Assembly (NCBI GenBank): GCA_000620945.1
Contig: KK211198.1
Location: 482,120 to 546,119 of the forward strand
DNA: 64,000 nucleotides
Source: [Clostridium] viride DSM 6836
Lineage (GTDB): Bacteria; Bacillota; Clostridia; Oscillospirales; Oscillospiraceae
Reading direction: 5' to 3'
Positions within the stretch are counted from its first letter, which is position 1; each line of letters starts with the position of its first letter. Below the pieces are notes generated by a model. The model ran no database searches. It saw only the letters and a list, made by a program, of their open reading frames with translations, and was not told the origin of the DNA. The position numbers and the translations under genes are program-made. Shown in pieces: positions 16,263 to 23,635 of this stretch.

Positions 16263-17129
16263 ATGGACATGAACATTCAAAAATTTAAGGCATTTATCAA
16301 AACAGTAGAACACGGCAGCTTTACAAGGGCTGCTGAAGCACTGTCCTATTCACAATCCGGTATTAGTCGAATGATTAACGACTTGGAGAAGGAATGGAAC
16401 GTATCCCTGCTGGAGCGTGGGCGGGCTGGAGTGCGACTGACTTCAGATGGTCTGAAACTACTGCCCCATGCCAAAAGATTATGCGAAGAATATGAAAAGC
16501 TACAAATACAGGTGGACGAACTCAACGGTTTGCAATCCGGTTTGATCCGCATCGGTACCTTTTCCAGCGTAGCAACACATTGGCTCCCAAACATCATCAA
16601 GGAATTTCAAAAGGATTACCCAAACATCGATTATGAGTTGCTTTTAGGTGATTACACAGAGATCGAGTCGTGGATTTTGCAAGGACGGGTGGATTGCGGC
16701 TTTCTTCGTCTACCTACCCATCCTGATTTGGAAACGATATTTCTAGAACAGGACAAATTGCTTGCCATACTTCCAGAACATCATTCCATGGCTCAATGGG
16801 AGCACGTACCGGTAGAGGCACTCTGTAATGAGCCGTTTATGCTTTTGGAAAAGGGTGCAAAGGCGGAAATCTCAGAAATCTTTGAACGCTACGGTCTGAG
16901 CCCAAAGGTTCACTTCACTACATGGGATGATTATGCCGTTATGTCCATGGTGGAAAGCGGATTAGGTATCAGTATCCTTCCACAACTGATATTAAAACGA
17001 GTTCCTTATCATATTGTTGCAAAAGAATTGGATATCCCAGCCTACCGTGATATAGGTCTTGCATTACGGGATAAAAAAACTGCCTCTCTGGCAGTGAAAA
17101 GATTCATGGAGTATTTGCGTTACAGATAA
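16263..17129 (+). CDS. LysR-family transcriptional regulator
   Basis: 288 residues. The winged helix at the N-terminus (KFKAFIKTVEHGSFTRAAEA, then SQSGISRMINDLEKEW and LLERGRAGVRLT) is followed by a linker helix and a two-lobed effector domain (from GLIRIGTFSSVATHWLP). It should sense a small molecule and control the divergent EamA exporter through the palindrome at 16215-16239. A ribosome site AGAAGGAG precedes the ATG. A terminator follows. Confidence 0.92.
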   Translation: MDMNIQKFKAFIKTVEHGSFTRAAEALSYSQSGISRMINDLEKEWNVSLLERGRAGVRLTSDGLKLLPHAKRLCEEYEKLQIQVDELNGLQSGLIRIGTFSSVATHWLPNIIKEFQKDYPNIDYELLLGDYTEIESWILQGRVDCGFLRLPTHPDLETIFLEQDKLLAILPEHHSMAQWEHVPVEALCNEPFMLLEKGAKAEISEIFERYGLSPKVHFTTWDDYAVMSMVESGLGISILPQLILKRVPYHIVAKELDIPAYRDIGLALRDKKTASLAVKRFMEYLRYR

Positions 17130-17150
17130 GATGTGGAGAGAGGCAAACAT

Positions 17151-17182
17151 AAACAGGGTAGCTGAAAACAGCTACCCTGTTT
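17151..17182 (+). terminator. Rho-independent terminator
   Basis: AAACAGGGTAGCTG and CAGCTACCCTGTTT form a perfect 14-bp stem after the lysR gene. Confidence 0.85.
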
Positions 17183-17212
17183 CAACTGCGTTGTAATATT
17201 ATAAACAAATAA

Positions 17213-17243
17213 AAAGCAGTATGTTTTATTAAACATACTGCTT
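17213..17243 (-). terminator. Terminator at the end of the repeat-protein array
   Basis: AAGCAGTATGTTT and AAACATACTGCTT form a perfect stem. Read on the reverse strand it is followed by TTTTTATTTG. Confidence 0.75.
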
Positions 17244-17410
17244 CTTGCTGGTTTTTCCATTTGGCTTAAGAGAAAAAGGGAAAATCCGATGGTACAATGT
17301 TGCCAACGGAAATAGTGTGGGAGGATGGTCGCAGAGAAGATATGATTTGACGAAGTTATTTTGAGCGTATACCCATACTTTCGCATAGCGGTTTATAACA
17401 AACCTTTTGG

Positions 17411-17632
17411 TCAAATTGATAATTTATGAAGCTCCATAAAAAATGCAAGAGTCGCATCCAACAACTCTTCTTCTGGAAGCCTATGCTCATTAATGGTATC
17501 CACGAAGTGTTTAGCTAACATGTACTCAATTGGACCCTCCCACACAACGGCTCCATTCATGCTGCGTATTCCATACACCTTCAAATAGAAAACACTATTT
17601 GTATTGTCTTTATTGAAAATAACGGTAAACAA
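17411..17632 (-). CDS. Small companion protein S1 of the SH3-like array
   Basis: 73 residues. TTG start with GGAGGG six bases upstream. The C-terminal 45 residues (NGAVVWEGPIEYMLAKHFVD, then NEHRLPEEELLDA) are closely repeated in a decayed copy at 18258-18488 and end in ELHKL, which is also seen in a third relic at 19024-19111. It follows SH3-like gene K1 by 123 bases, and each relic also follows a K gene, so the S and K genes form a repeated pair. Cytoplasmic, no known family. It is the only S copy that appears intact. Confidence 0.65.
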   Translation of the reverse strand: MFTVIFNKDNTNSVFYLKVYGIRSMNGAVVWEGPIEYMLAKHFVDTINEHRLPEEELLDATLAFFMELHKLSI

Positions 17633-17726
17633 TTCGATCCCTCCAAATTAATTTCAACAAAATAATGTTACCAGCCATACTTGTAGTTTACAATGCCAAA
17701 TCTTAAACAAATTAAGCAACATCAAA

Positions 17727-17753
17727 AAAGCTCCCCCTTTAAAGAGGGAGCAA
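17727..17753 (-). terminator. Terminator of K1
   Basis: GCTCCC and GGGAGC arms with TTTAAAG loop. On the reverse strand it ends in TTTTTTG, directly after the K1 stop. Confidence 0.75.
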
Positions 17754-17755
17754 AT

Positions 17756-18121
17756 TTATATATAAGGAGCTAGTTCATATCCCGCAAGCCATTGCAGATT
17801 GCCGTCAATTAATACCTCGTAATAATTTGTTCGATCAAAAATTCTAAGAACTTGAACTAGCTCCCCTGGATTCACCCCAAACTCAGAATGAACATTTGGC
17901 CCCACTTCTACGATATCCCCAACTTGTATTTGGTGAACTAAAGGATTTTTGGATAGAAGCTCGTCGCGTGTTAGCAATACTATGCCACCAGACGCTGTCC
18001 TGACAGCATACGTATCACCGAACCATCTTTTTTGGACTACACCAGACGAACCCCTTATTAAATCAGCACGATTAGTGAGTATAAAAACCTTATCTCCTGG
18101 AAAAAAATGAATCACCCTCAT
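17756..18121 (-). CDS. Two-unit SH3/KOW-like protein K1
   Basis: 121 residues from the ATG at 18121, with GGGGTGG five bases upstream. Two similar halves: FFPGDKVFILT ... GDTYAVRTASGG and then VGDIVEVG ... YYEVLIDGNLQWLAGYELAP. The PGDKV/GDIV openings and W-L-X3-E/Q-L closings suggest two small beta-barrels of SH3 or KOW type. It belongs to a four-member paralogous family in this region (K1 to K4). It is the most diverged copy. No enzyme motif, signal peptide or membrane segment. Function unknown. Confidence 0.65.
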   Translation of the reverse strand: MRVIHFFPGDKVFILTNRADLIRGSSGVVQKRWFGDTYAVRTASGGIVLLTRDELLSKNPLVHQIQVGDIVEVGPNVHSEFGVNPGELVQVLRIFDRTNYYEVLIDGNLQWLAGYELAPYI

Positions 18122-18257
18122 TGCTACCACCCCGATATACTAGTATATTCAATGAATTTACGTTGGCTCATAGAAACATGCGATCCAAAGCAAATGACTT
18201 GACGAAGTTGTTTTAGACAGTAACCTCGTGTTCCAAATAACGGTTTATGTGAACCTT

Positions 18258-18488
18258 TTAACCAACCTCTGGATTAATTGGGTTAAAATTATTCGCCTCC
18301 ATTAAAAATGATATCGCTGCATCTAATAGATCTTTTTCCGGAAGTTCATGCTCGTTAAGGACATCCACAAAGTGCTTTCCAATCACGTATTCGATTGGGG
18401 TACCCCAAACAACTGCACTGTTGCAAGCTCTGACCCTATGCGTGAGTTGTGTGAAATTGAGCGTGAATTGACCACATACTATGAAAAG
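18258..18488 (-). pseudogene. Decayed S-type companion gene (S2)
   Basis: The 3' part encodes NSAVVWGTPIEYVIGKHFVD and NEHELPEKDLLDA, closely matching S1. Upstream of the conserved block the frame has no ATG, GTG or TTG until it runs into the K2 terminator stem, so the start codon appears lost (the position equivalent to the S1 TTG reads CAA). Most likely a pseudogene. Read-through translation from the ATG abutting the K2 stop is formally possible. Confidence 0.6.
18439..18466. repeat. Direct-repeat pair, 21-bp period (site C)
   Basis: TGCGTGA at 18439-18445 and AGCGTGA at 18460-18466 are exactly 21 bp apart. The block is closely related to site D at 21335-21362 and shares geometry with sites A and B. 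Confidence 0.4.
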
Positions 18489-18512
18489 AAAAACTCCCTC
18501 GAATCCGAGGGA
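18489..18512 (-). terminator. Terminator of K2
   Basis: CTCCCTCG and CGAGGGAG arms with AATC loop, followed on the reverse strand by TTTTTCTTTTC. Confidence 0.75.
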
Positions 18513-18518
18513 GCGCAT

Positions 18519-18887
18519 TTAAATATTGGGAGCTAACTGAAACCCGCTAAGCCAGTATGGTTTTCCGTCCATCATTACTTTGTAATAATCAGAGTCGTAA
18601 GCAACCTTGTAGACTTTAAACATGTCTCCCACCTTAGCGAAATCGTGTTGATGTTCACCTGAGGTTAGCACACCAATATCACCTTCTTGTAAAGCATAAT
18701 TGCGATTTGGGTCTGTAGATCCAAACTCACTGCTATCCAACCATCGAAATGTACCATTTGGTAGTCTTACACTATACGCCGTTCCTGCCCACTTACTGAT
18801 AACTTCGCCTACTGAACCGCTTGGCACTCCCTCGTAATCCACAATAGTAATTACTTTATCTCCCGGATAAAATTGCCTATATCTCAC
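18519..18887 (-). CDS. Two-unit SH3/KOW-like protein K2
   Basis: 122 residues from the GTG at 18887, preceded by GAGGTGA five bases away. A GTG at 18896 is in frame but sits inside the ribosome site. First unit QFYPGDKVITIVDYEG to GTFRWLDSSEFG, second unit EGDIGVLTSGEHQHDFAKVG to YWLSGFQLAP. It is about two-thirds identical to K4 (22664-23032), including the EHQHD-FAK segment, so the duplication is fairly recent. Own terminator downstream. Function unknown. Confidence 0.7.
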   Translation of the reverse strand: MRYRQFYPGDKVITIVDYEGVPSGSVGEVISKWAGTAYSVRLPNGTFRWLDSSEFGSTDPNRNYALQEGDIGVLTSGEHQHDFAKVGDMFKVYKVAYDSDYYKVMMDGKPYWLSGFQLAPNI

Positions 18888-18933
18888 CAAACTCACCTCT
18901 CTATATTATAGGTAAATTTGTGGCGAATTGTGA

Positions 18934-18968
18934 AAACCCCTCCAAGGCCGCTAAGCCAAGGAGGGGTG
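18934..18968 (-). terminator. Terminator downstream of S3 relic
   Basis: AACCCCTCC and GGAGGGGT arms. It separates the K3/S3 unit from K2. Confidence 0.6.
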
Positions 18969-19023
18969 ATTTTATTCTGGTTGGCAAAGAAAACCTGATT
19001 TGATGTAAACGTAAACCACAACT

Positions 19024-19111
19024 TAACCATAGCAGTTTACGAGGGCCTTGGGCATCAACGGATCAATTTGCCAAAGCTTATGTAACTCGAATAAAAATAC
19101 ATGCGTAAACT
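19024..19111 (-). pseudogene. C-terminal relic of an S-type companion gene (S3)
   Basis: Immediately after the K3 stop a frame reads VFLFELHKL and ends at TAA (19026-19024), matching the last residues of S1 (FFMELHKL). The rest of the gene is missing, so this is a deletion remnant fused to the end of K3. Confidence 0.5.
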
Positions 19112-19513
19112 TTAAAATACGGTTGTTATATCAAGCCCAGTAAGCCAAGCGTTGTTTATATTTCCGCCGATAACCGATATCCCGTAATAATCTATTTGCG
19201 CTATAACCTTCACAATACGCACAACAATGCCGTTTATGACAAACGGATTAGAAAAGGAATTTTGCCTAGTTGTGTTAACTATAGCTAAATCTCCTAGCCT
19301 GAGGTTTGGGTTATTGGGGTCTACTGGATCTAAATCTTGAACTGCTAGCCATTTATAAAACTGCCCATTTGGAAGAACAACTGCATATAGTGGTCCAACC
19401 CAACGATTTATGATTGTACCCACAGTACCAACTTTAATAATTGGGGAATGGTCTACCAATGATACAACCTTATCGCCCGGCTTAAAATACTCATCATTCT
19501 TACAGATTATCAA
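19112..19513 (-). CDS. Two-unit SH3/KOW-like protein K3
   Basis: 133 residues from the TTG at 19513, preceded by AAGGTGA five bases away, the same layout as K1, K2 and K4. An in-frame GTG lies at 19522. First unit YFKPGDKVVSLVDH to GQFYKWLAVQDLDPVDP, second unit LRLGDLAIVNT to AWLTGLDI. Longer than its paralogues because of insertions in the second unit. Start choice rests on the shared start architecture of the four genes. Function unknown. Confidence 0.65.
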   Translation of the reverse strand: MIICKNDEYFKPGDKVVSLVDHSPIIKVGTVGTIINRWVGPLYAVVLPNGQFYKWLAVQDLDPVDPNNPNLRLGDLAIVNTTRQNSFSNPFVINGIVVRIVKVIAQIDYYGISVIGGNINNAWLTGLDITTVF

Positions 19514-19742
19514 GGGTCTCACCTTCCTAAATACATTATATTCATTTCTCACAAAGCGGTGTTTGGGTTAGGGGTAGACTCGCTTGAGATCTGCTTAACA
19601 ATAAACTCCCCCAAAGCAAAACTAAGGGAAAGTCTTTTAACTCCACGGGCTACTTCGCAATCCACGGCCTGTAGGCCTCAATACATGTTATGGCGTAGGC
19701 TGAGACGTGTGTGAAGCTAGAGGATTCTTAGCTCATTACCAT

Positions 19743-19771
19743 TTGAAGAATTTTCCAGAATGTGCTATAAT
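19743..19771 (+). promoter_or_regulatory. Sigma-A promoter, copy B of repeated promoter
   Basis: TTGAAG (19743-19748), 17-bp spacer with ATTTTCCAGAATGTG, TATAAT (19766-19771). About 21 bases before the small membrane protein gene. Confidence 0.8.
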
Positions 19772-19791
19772 ACTAAAGGGGGATGAGTACT

Positions 19792-19992
19792 ATGTTAATT
19801 GAGGTAATGCGCGGACTCGCCATATTTTATTACTGGACATGGTTCGTTTGGCCATTCGCATTTATCTTTTCTTTTGCCAAAGGTCTTGTTGATCTTAGCA
19901 AAGGAGAACTTTCTTATAAGCCCAATTTACTCTGGGCAGCTGTCTCTCTTTTACTTATTTTAGCCGGAGTGGTTTCCCCTAGTTTTTATTAA
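19792..19992 (+). CDS. Small two-span membrane protein, unknown
   Basis: 66 residues. ATG at 19792 has AAAGGGGG nine bases upstream. An ATG at 19783 abuts the ribosome site and is less likely. Two hydrophobic helices are visible (about residues 9-28 and 45-62) separated by a short polar loop with DLSKGELSYKPN. Strong promoter B upstream and terminator at 20005. I do not recognise the family. Confidence 0.65.
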   Translation: MLIEVMRGLAIFYYWTWFVWPFAFIFSFAKGLVDLSKGELSYKPNLLWAAVSLLLILAGVVSPSFY

Positions 19993-20004
19993 ACGAAACA
20001 AAAA

Positions 20005-20034
20005 GCCAGAGGAAGGATTACTCCGACCTCTGGC
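20005..20034 (+). terminator. Terminator, copy 3 of CCAGAGG hairpin family
   Basis: GCCAGAGG and CCTCTGGC with GGATTACTCC loop, followed by TGATTTTC. Confidence 0.75.
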
Positions 20035-20078
20035 TGATTTTCTGCTCTACTCTTTTTAATATAAGAAACTAGTTGTCA

Positions 20079-20423
20079 TCAATCGGAATCAAAAGATATT
20101 GAATAATAAAGAATTGCTTGATTCCTCCCACAAGGGCAGGTACAGCCCAGATAAACTGTGTTTTCTAGGTTGAAACAGAAACCAAAAAGGAGTGCGAATA
20201 AATTGATTAAGAAAAAGAAAAAGTCTAATTGCGATTGTAATTCAGATGAGTTGCAATAATCAAAAACTTGGGCATACCAGAACTTACATGATCCTTCTTC
20301 ATTAAAAGCGATTCGAGACCTTTCAAACATGTCGTAATACATTCTAAAATTCTCTCTTAGTATTTCTCTTTTTTCGTCAGCTGTCTTTCCTTCTAAAGAT
20401 TGCAAAAATTCTTCATATTTCAT
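20079..20423 (-). CDS. Unknown protein with hydrophobic middle segment
   Basis: 114 residues from the ATG at 20423, with AGGTG six bases upstream. A charged helical N-terminus (KYEEFLQSLEGKTADEKREI) is followed by a strongly hydrophobic stretch (FFFFLINLFALLFGFCF, about residues 68-85), possibly a membrane anchor. A Cys pair (GCTCPC) lies near the C-terminus. No family recognised. Placed between two copies of the CCAGAGG hairpin. Confidence 0.5.
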   Translation of the reverse strand: MKYEEFLQSLEGKTADEKREILRENFRMYYDMFERSRIAFNEEGSCKFWYAQVFDYCNSSELQSQLDFFFFLINLFALLFGFCFNLENTVYLGCTCPCGRNQAILYYSISFDSD

Positions 20424-20492
20424 AATTAACACCTATTCAATCATATCTAAAAGAACACTATCAGGAAACATAGCAAACCTACTTTCAAAAAA

Positions 20493-20522
20493 GCCAGAGG
20501 AGGGATTGCTCCAACCTCTGGC
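20493..20522. terminator. Hairpin, copy 4 of CCAGAGG family
   Basis: GCCAGAGG and CCTCTGGC with GGATTGCTCC loop. It lies between two reverse-strand genes and probably ends the YmaF unit. Confidence 0.65.
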
Positions 20523-20587
20523 TTCTCACCCCTACCAGCAGGTTGCTTTATAGCTCGTATTTCATCAATGCGGCCACAGTTGTTAAA

Positions 20588-21052
20588 TCAATCTCGATGG
20601 CATGGATGGCAATTGCAACAGCAATTATCATCTTCGTCATCTTCCTCTAGAGGAAGTAAAGGCGCTTCAATAAGAGTTGCAAATTGAAACTCATGAACAT
20701 GTCCGTCTGCTTCCCTCGTATAGCCGTTAACAAAGTGAACATGTTTATCGTCACTTACCCGAATAGCGGGCTCCGTTTCAACAATGATTTCATGAAGATG
20801 TCCAAAGAAATCTGTAGTTGTTCTTATTCTGTGAATGTGATTTCCATTTCTTAATGGAATTACCTGACTAGTGAGTCCTGCAAATCTATGATTATGCCTG
20901 TCATCGCCTTCCTCAGCGAGCTTAACGCTTCCTTCGAATTCATGGTTATGAGTTTGAACTCTACTGGAAAAATCAAGACTATTATTCATTATATTAGAAA
21001 AGATATTTTTGCCGCTTCTTTGAGCTTCTAATATCTCCCTGTAATTGTCCAA
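20588..21052 (-). CDS. YmaF-family protein with acidic/Cys-His tail
   Basis: 154 residues. TTG start with GAGGTGA about six bases upstream. Repeated His-rich motifs (THNHEFEG, DDRHNHRFAG, NGNHIHRI, FGHLHEI, DKHVHFVNG, ADGHVHEF) spaced about 20 residues apart are characteristic of YmaF, a family found in Bacilli and Clostridia. The C-terminus is a run of acidic residues followed by CCCNCHPCH, which may add a metal site. Function of the family is unknown, but the His pairs suggest metal binding or a beta-propeller-like scaffold. Confidence 0.8.
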   Translation of the reverse strand: MDNYREILEAQRSGKNIFSNIMNNSLDFSSRVQTHNHEFEGSVKLAEEGDDRHNHRFAGLTSQVIPLRNGNHIHRIRTTTDFFGHLHEIIVETEPAIRVSDDKHVHFVNGYTREADGHVHEFQFATLIEAPLLPLEEDDEDDNCCCNCHPCHRD

Positions 21053-21208
21053 AGTTAATCACCTCTGTCTATTGTATGTCGCAACTTGTATATTGCTAAA
21101 TAACATAAAATCCAACAAATCGTGACTCTGCGTGCACCCTTGGCGTTGATATCTTTCGAGGTGAAAAGCAATGACAGAACAAAACAACTAGATGTGCTAA
21201 CAAATTTA

Positions 21209-21249
21209 AAAACCCCCAGCTCTGGATTTTTACTCCTCGGCTGGGGGGT
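21209..21249. terminator. Hairpin, possible terminator
   Basis: AACCCCCAGC and GCTGGGGGGT arms. No adjacent gene is obvious. Confidence 0.4.
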
Positions 21250-21334
21250 GCACTGTCTATTCAGTTTCTCACCCTATCCCGCAATATCGGAAGATGGTTG
21301 TGGAAGAAAGTAGTTAGCTCAGTTCAATGTGTCA

Positions 21335-21362
21335 TGCGTGAGTTATGCGTAATTGAGAGTGA
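21335..21362. repeat. Direct-repeat pair, 21-bp period (site D)
   Basis: TGCGTGA (21335-21341) and AGAGTGA (21356-21362) are 21 bp apart. The flanks and spacer resemble site C at 18439. Confidence 0.4.
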
Positions 21363-21416
21363 ATAGCTTGAACAAAAATACTCCATAGTCATAAAAGGTC
21401 AGATAGGAGAAATTGT

Positions 21417-21445
21417 TTGAAGGATTTTCCAGAACGTGTTATGAT
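21417..21445 (+). promoter_or_regulatory. Sigma-A promoter, copy C of repeated promoter
   Basis: TTGAAG (21417-21422), 17-bp spacer with ATTTTCCAGAACGTG, TATGAT (21440-21445). No recognisable gene follows, so it may be an orphan or drive a small RNA. Confidence 0.6.
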
Positions 21446-21603
21446 GTTAGTGGTATCTTGCAAATTCTTATGTAGTGTCCTTGCTAAAACGAGAATAGCA
21501 CAAATTTTACGTTTCTCCTTTTGGGCTATGTAATCCGTTCTCTAGGCTATTTTGTAACAATATATGCTTATTCTCTTACTATGACATCTTGAAAAGACTA
21601 CCT

Positions 21604-21632
21604 TTTTGATATTTTCCATAGTATGCTATACT
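21604..21632 (+). promoter_or_regulatory. Promoter of the flavodoxin-fold reductase gene
   Basis: TTTTGA, 17-bp spacer containing ATTTTCCA and TGC, TATACT (21627-21632). It resembles promoters A-C partially. Confidence 0.5.
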
Positions 21633-21714
21633 ATAGATGCGAAATGGTTTGCTTTTCAAATAAGATGAATTTTCCGAAACAAACTTAGACTGTTATTTAT
21701 GAGGAGAATAAACA

Positions 21715-22419
21715 ATGCAAATTACTGTTATTTGTTCCACCTCTAGAAGAGAGCTCTCAAGTACATACAATTTAGCAAAACAAGTCGCTGAGAACCTATG
21801 TATGAATGACAAACCGAATTATTTTTTTCTTCCAAAAGACTTCTCTCATTTCTGCCTAGGGTGCATGCAGTGTTTTTCGGGATTTCACGAAAAATGCCCT
21901 GGTTATGAAGAGTTAAAACCAATAAAAGACTCAATAAACAAATCACAACTAATAATATTTGCAGTCCCTGTATATGTTTTTCATGCTCCTGGTCAATTAA
22001 AGTGCTTATTAGATCACTTTGGTTGGGAATGGCTTGTACATCAACCAAACGGTTTAATGTTTAAAAAACAAGCTCTTGTCATTTCCACAGCTGCAGGTGC
22101 AGGAATGAAATCCACCATTAAGGATGTTAAGGATAGTCTAGATTTTTGGGGCGTGGGGAGAGTATATACCTACAAAAAACCCATAGCCGCCGCGAATTGG
22201 ACAGAAATACCACCGTTTAAGCAAAAGAAAATGCTTAGTAAAGTAGAAAAAATTGCAGATAGGATATTATCTGATAGCGTTAATTTTCATCCTAGAATTA
22301 AGGTTAAATTACTATTTTGGTCATGCAGACTCATGCAAAAGCGTTTTCACTTCAATCCACCTGACGTTGACCATTGGAAGAAAAATGGGTGGCTGAATAA
22401 AGAGCGTCCTTGGAAATAA
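21715..22419 (+). CDS. NAD(P)H-dependent FMN reductase/flavodoxin-fold protein
   Basis: 234 residues. ATG with GAGGAG nine bases upstream. The N-terminal beta-alpha-beta FMN site (ITVICSTSRRELSSTYNLAK), a CLGCMQCF Cys motif at about residues 46-54, and FAVPVYVFHAPGQLKCLLDHFG match the NADPH-dependent FMN reductase family with an iron-sulfur-flavoprotein-like Cys loop. It should bind FMN and reduce quinones, flavin or an unknown acceptor in the cytoplasm. The C-terminal 60 residues are basic and not recognisable. Own promoter and terminator. Confidence 0.8.
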   Translation: MQITVICSTSRRELSSTYNLAKQVAENLCMNDKPNYFFLPKDFSHFCLGCMQCFSGFHEKCPGYEELKPIKDSINKSQLIIFAVPVYVFHAPGQLKCLLDHFGWEWLVHQPNGLMFKKQALVISTAAGAGMKSTIKDVKDSLDFWGVGRVYTYKKPIAAANWTEIPPFKQKKMLSKVEKIADRILSDSVNFHPRIKVKLLFWSCRLMQKRFHFNPPDVDHWKKNGWLNKERPWK

Positions 22420-22577
22420 CGTATGTTCATTCTTTAAATAATATATACCTGAATGATCAACGTGCGTACAAACAGCTCCCCCTCTGCTGCATTTACGGCT
22501 TTATGATAGCGCGTATAAGCCTAACCTGTATCGGGCATCCTTGCTATGGAATCTATAATTTCATTTCCTCTCTCATC

Positions 22578-22614
22578 AACCCCTCTCGTGACTACTATGG
22601 TTTCGAGAGGGGTT
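22578..22614 (+). terminator. Rho-independent terminator
   Basis: AACCCCTCTCG and CGAGAGGGGTT followed by TTCTTTT, downstream of the reductase gene. Confidence 0.75.
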
Positions 22615-22635
22615 TTCTTTTCGAGAAAACAAAAA

Positions 22636-22659
22636 AGCTCCCCCGTTACCGAGGGAGCT
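22636..22659 (-). terminator. Terminator of K4
   Basis: AGCTCCC and GGGAGCT arms. On the reverse strand it runs into TTTTTTG. Confidence 0.75.
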
Positions 22660-22663
22660 CATC

Positions 22664-23032
22664 TTACTTATATGGAACTAATCGAAAGCCGCCTATATAT
22701 TCTAATTTATCGTTAATTAAGACACCATAATAATCCAAGTCGTTTATAACCTTGAGAACTTGAAACTCGGTGCCCAGTTTAGCATAGTCGTGTTGATGTT
22801 CCTCTGAGATTACTACACCAATATCCTCCTCTTTTAATGGGTAAAGGTTACCTGGGTCTAAGGGACCAAGTTCTCTACTGTCCAACCACCGGAACGTACC
22901 ATCTGGTAATCTTACAACATAGGCTGTTCCAATCCATCTACTAGAAATTTTTCCTGTTGTACCACTTGGTATACCGTCATAGTCATCTATCAGCATAACC
23001 TTATCTCCTGGGTAAAATTGCTTGTACCTCAC
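22664..23032 (-). CDS. Two-unit SH3/KOW-like protein K4
   Basis: 122 residues from the GTG at 23032, preceded by GAGGTGA with five-base spacing. Units: QFYPGDKVMLIDDYDG to GTFRWLDSRELGPLDPG, then EEDIGVVISEEHQHDYAKLG to YIGGFRLVPYK. Closest to K2. It is separated from K1-K3 by 3 kb and lies next to a fifth, decayed copy (23112-23189). No S companion gene is seen downstream. Function unknown. Confidence 0.7.
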   Translation of the reverse strand: MRYKQFYPGDKVMLIDDYDGIPSGTTGKISSRWIGTAYVVRLPDGTFRWLDSRELGPLDPGNLYPLKEEDIGVVISEEHQHDYAKLGTEFQVLKVINDLDYYGVLINDKLEYIGGFRLVPYK

Positions 23033-23105
23033 TAAACTCACCTCTCTATAGTATAGATATTTTTGTGGTGATGGTGTCAAAGATGAATCCTAGGAAATTA
23101 AAAAA

Positions 23106-23138
23106 CACCCCCTAAACCATTACAGTAAAGGGGGGGTG
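23106..23138 (-). terminator. Hairpin beside K5 relic
   Basis: CACCCCC and GGGGGTG arms on either side of the K5 relic's last codons. It resembles the terminators of K1-K4. Confidence 0.5.
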
Positions 23139-23189
23139 AGCTTTAAAAGACACTAAAATTTCTAACCCGGTAAACCAACTCTGCTGCAT
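23112..23189 (-). pseudogene. C-terminal relic of an SH3/KOW-like gene (K5)
   Basis: A short frame contains SWFTGLEI, matching the end of K3 (AWLTGLDI), followed by a hairpin like the other K terminators. The body of the gene is missing. The neighbouring 23190-23392 stretch contains no recognisable gene. Confidence 0.45.
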
Positions 23190-23392
23190 TTACAGCACAC
23201 TGTTTTTCCATACTCAGGAGTTTTCAGGTTGTTCCGGTTTGCGATTCTGCCGATCATGGCTTTATCAAGGCCGCCGAGTTGGTTTGTTCTTAGATGTTCC
23301 TGCCTGCTCGCCGGTTGCTTTTTTGGGGAGGTTGTGTCGTATCGGTTGCCATACGCTTCCAGTTGTGATATCCTTAGCAAGGAGGTGGTTAA

Positions 23393-23578
23393 TTGAAAGA
23401 TTTCGCAGATTTTCGCAACAATTGGATTACTGAAGAAAAGGAAGAAGAGCTAATAGAACGTAGCTTTGTAGAAACCAAAGTGATAACTGGCAAAAGTGAT
23501 ACTTCAACTTTCGCTACATTCTCAGCTACGTACTCGTTGCTTTTGTTCGCTGAATATCATGAATGGTTAAATCAATGA
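23393..23578 (+). CDS. Small unknown protein
   Basis: 61 residues. TTG start with AAGGAGGTG five bases upstream, one of the best ribosome sites in the region. An acidic N-terminal helix (EEKEEELIE) is followed by a Thr/Ser-rich segment and an aromatic end (LLLFAEYHEWLN). A terminator follows at 23598-23635. Not recognised. Confidence 0.5.
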   Translation: MKDFADFRNNWITEEKEEELIERSFVETKVITGKSDTSTFATFSATYSLLLFAEYHEWLNQ

Positions 23579-23597
23579 TTTACCGATTGCCTATTTG

Positions 23598-23635
23598 GAG
23601 CCGATTCGTCTATAACGAATTGGCTTCTTTTGTTT
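23598..23635. terminator. Hairpin, bidirectional terminator
   Basis: AGCCGATTCGT and ACGAATTGGCT, then TCTTTTGTTTT. It follows the small plus-strand gene and overlaps the end of the reverse remnant. Confidence 0.7.

Larger units (their letters stand above)
21053..21714. other. 662-base gap without a convincing gene
   Basis: Holds a G/C-rich hairpin (21209-21249), direct-repeat site D (21335-21362), promoter copy C with no identifiable gene behind it (21417-21445) and the promoter of the reductase gene (21604-21632). Short open frames lack ribosome sites. Confidence 0.6.

Noticed and set aside
18471-18518. ATG at 18518 as start of the S2 companion gene
   Set aside because: It abuts the K2 stop and would translate through the K2 terminator. 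The conserved part has no own start codon, so the copy is treated as a pseudogene.
21122-21313. Open plus-strand frame in the large gap
   Set aside because: It spans a strong hairpin, has no ribosome site and shows no protein-like pattern.
22410-22730. Open plus-strand frame after the reductase gene
   Set aside because: It runs through two terminator hairpins and into the opposite-strand K4 gene and has no ribosome site.
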